Source: JANPCX01 sp031431125 (GTDB lineage: Bacteria > Pseudomonadota > Gammaproteobacteria > Burkholderiales > Burkholderiaceae_C). Taken from it: 64,000 bases of DNA. A program made the position numbers and the translations under genes. The DNA lies in NCBI GenBank assembly GCA_031431125.1, contig JANPCX010000012.1:7597-71596 (forward strand), read 5' to 3'. This document shows positions 62,852-64,000 of the stretch, in pieces. Positions within the stretch are counted from its first letter, which is position 1. Every line of letters starts with the position of its first letter. A model generated the notes under the pieces. That model had not been told where the DNA came from and did not search any database. It worked only from the letters and a program-made list of their open reading frames with translations.

Positions 62852-63148
62852 ATGCCCACCCCCTCCAAACACCGACCCCGTTGCACGCGCTGTGACAGCC
62901 CGGTCAATCGTGTGCACCGGCAGCCGCAGGAATTGCGCTTGGGCGCTGGCACCGGCATGCGCCGCTACGCCTGCGCGGCCGAGGGCTGCGGTTGGCAGGG
63001 TTTGCTGCCGCGCCACGGCCGTGCGGCTGCTCGCGGCCCGCACCGCGCGCTGAAGTTGCAGCGCCACAGTTGGCTGGTGCCGCTGGTGTTGCTGGTGATG
63101 ACGGGTGTGGGTGTGGCGGCGGTTGTGGTCAAGGCGCTGCAGCACTGA
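62852..63148 (+). CDS. Small zinc-ribbon protein with C-terminal membrane anchor
   Basis: 98 residues from ATG 62852. Two Cys pairs, CTRCDS and CAAEGCGW, suggest a zinc ribbon near the N-terminus; a hydrophobic segment WLVPLVLLVMTGVGVAAVVV lies at the end, so the ribbon should face the cytoplasm. Arg-rich linker between. No family recognised. It follows selD by 231 nt; a link to selenium is not shown. An in-frame start 63 nt upstream is less likely. Confidence 0.55.
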   Translation: MPTPSKHRPRCTRCDSPVNRVHRQPQELRLGAGTGMRRYACAAEGCGWQGLLPRHGRAAARGPHRALKLQRHSWLVPLVLLVMTGVGVAAVVVKALQH

Positions 63149-63270
63149 CCGTGCGGCTCACTTTGCACCGGCTGGCCAGAGCCGCTGCGGCCGGCCGTTG
63201 CCGGCGGTCCACCCTCTGCAAGTGAAATTCGTCGAACGGTCGGCTTGGCAACGGTGACGGCACGAAGCCG

Positions 63271-64000
63271 CTACTTCAAGCCCAGAAAAACCTTGACCGG
63301 CGCCACGCTGCGCACGGGGTCTTCTTCCTGCGGCACATGGCCCAGTTCTTCAAAAACCACCAGTTGGCTGCCGGCAATTTGCTGCTTGAACAGCTGGCCT
63401 GTGGCAGGCGGAATCAGGCGGTCGCGACCACCCCACAGGATCAAGGTGGGTTGTTTCAGCGTGGCGATGCGCTCGGCATGTTCACCGTTGACCAGGCCCT
63501 GCATGCGCAGTCGCAGCGCGCGGCGGTTGCCTTCGCGCAGGGTCAGCTCGAAGTAACGGTCGACCAGGGCCGGTGTGACCTTGCTCGGGTCGCCGTACAC
63601 GCTGACCACGCTTTGTTGCACCAAGGGTCGCGGCAGCGTCCACTCGCTCAGGCGGTTGAGCAAGGGAACCCGGGACAACTGAAAGCCCAGCGGGACTTCC
63701 ACCGGTGTGAAGGCCGGGCCTGCGGCGTCCACCAGCACCAGCGCGGCCACCCGCTGCGGCGCGGCGTAGGCGGTGCGCCAGGCCACCTCGCCGCCCAGCG
63801 AATTGCCACCCAACACCACGCGGTCGACCTTCAACGCGTCCAGCAGGTCCAGCACGAAGCGGGCGTAGGTGTCGCCACGGTAGTCGTCGGGCGTGTAGGC
63901 GCCGCTGAAGGGCCCGGTCAGGCCGAAGCCCGGCAAATCAACGCGGATCACGCGCCGGCGCGGGGCGAGCGCCGCTGCCCAGCCGTCCCAGGTGTGCAGG
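63271..64000 (-). CDS. Alpha/beta hydrolase, partial (N-terminus outside window)
   Basis: About 243 residues are visible; the frame runs off the right edge. The alpha/beta-hydrolase motifs are VDLPGFGLTG, nucleophile Ser in VVLGGNSLGGEVAWR, Asp in LWGGRDRLIP and His in ELGHVPQEEDP, so the catalytic triad is complete. Similar to the DhaA/carboxylesterase-like group of lipases and hydrolases. Convergent with the zinc-ribbon gene. Substrate unknown. Confidence 0.85.
   Translation of the reverse strand, partial: LHTWDGWAAALAPRRRVIRVDLPGFGLTGPFSGAYTPDDYRGDTYARFVLDLLDALKVDRVVLGGNSLGGEVAWRTAYAAPQRVAALVLVDAAGPAFTPVEVPLGFQLSRVPLLNRLSEWTLPRPLVQQSVVSVYGDPSKVTPALVDRYFELTLREGNRRALRLRMQGLVNGEHAERIATLKQPTLILWGGRDRLIPPATGQLFKQQIAGSQLVVFEELGHVPQEEDPVRSVAPVKVFLGLK

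Overview
The window is about 64 kb of GC-rich chromosome from a betaproteobacterium of the Burkholderiales, most probably a member of the Comamonadaceae. This rests on gene content and order: the ctpA-moeB pair, resB-ccsA downstream of cytochrome c4 and engB, msrP-msrQ, the rplU-rpmA-obgE-proB block facing ispB and pilB-pilC-pilD-coaE-zapD-yacG, a Bug-type periplasmic binding protein, and a selenoneine (sen) locus. Genes are dense on both strands. There is no prophage, CRISPR array, rRNA operon or intact insertion sequence.

Layout. Positions 1-3500 hold the end of a cardiolipin synthase, a hybrid sensor kinase and a DUF429 protein. Positions 3500-8660 hold a GbsR/MarR-type regulator with a clear palindromic operator, followed by a tight five-gene operon (DCC-family thiol protein, SDR-DoxX membrane protein, fatty acid desaturase, SRPBCC membrane protein, secreted nuclease). 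Positions 8660-9150 are non-coding and consist of nested inverted repeats, probably decayed mobile elements. Positions 9150-13500 (minus strand) hold ctpA, moeB, a LOG-family protein and an alpha/beta hydrolase, with a pair of dRS3-like repeats between the last two. Positions 13650-16500 hold a divergent iron-type ABC ATPase and permease around a Fur-box-like palindrome. A kefC-type efflux system, a DUF1631 protein, a patatin/beta-barrel autotransporter, engB and the cytochrome c biogenesis genes follow up to 29.5 kb. Then come msrPQ and a Bug protein.

Positions 32.9-38.0 kb hold a methionine-catabolism module. A methionine gamma-lyase and an E1-type 2-oxoacid dehydrogenase, which would normally be called AceE but here resembles MdeB by context, each face their own Lrp/AsnC regulator. 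Hydroxypyruvate isomerase and glycerate 2-kinase follow. Positions 40-48.4 kb are mostly housekeeping (grxD, ubiX, a lytic transglycosylase, proS, rppH, proB, obgE, rpmA, rplU). Positions 48.7-55.7 kb hold ispB, a degenerate-looking tRNA-Pro(CGG), and pilBCD-coaE-zapD-yacG.

The most interesting region is 55.7-62.6 kb, a selenium island. It carries a selenoneine synthase homologue (senA), a selenosugar synthase (senB) and selenophosphate synthetase (selD/senC). On the senA strand there is also a PhnCDE-like ABC transporter whose binding protein resembles the family predicted to take up selenium oxyanions rather than phosphonates. Together these could cover uptake, activation and incorporation of selenium into selenoneine. 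The window ends with a small zinc-ribbon membrane protein and a truncated alpha/beta hydrolase.
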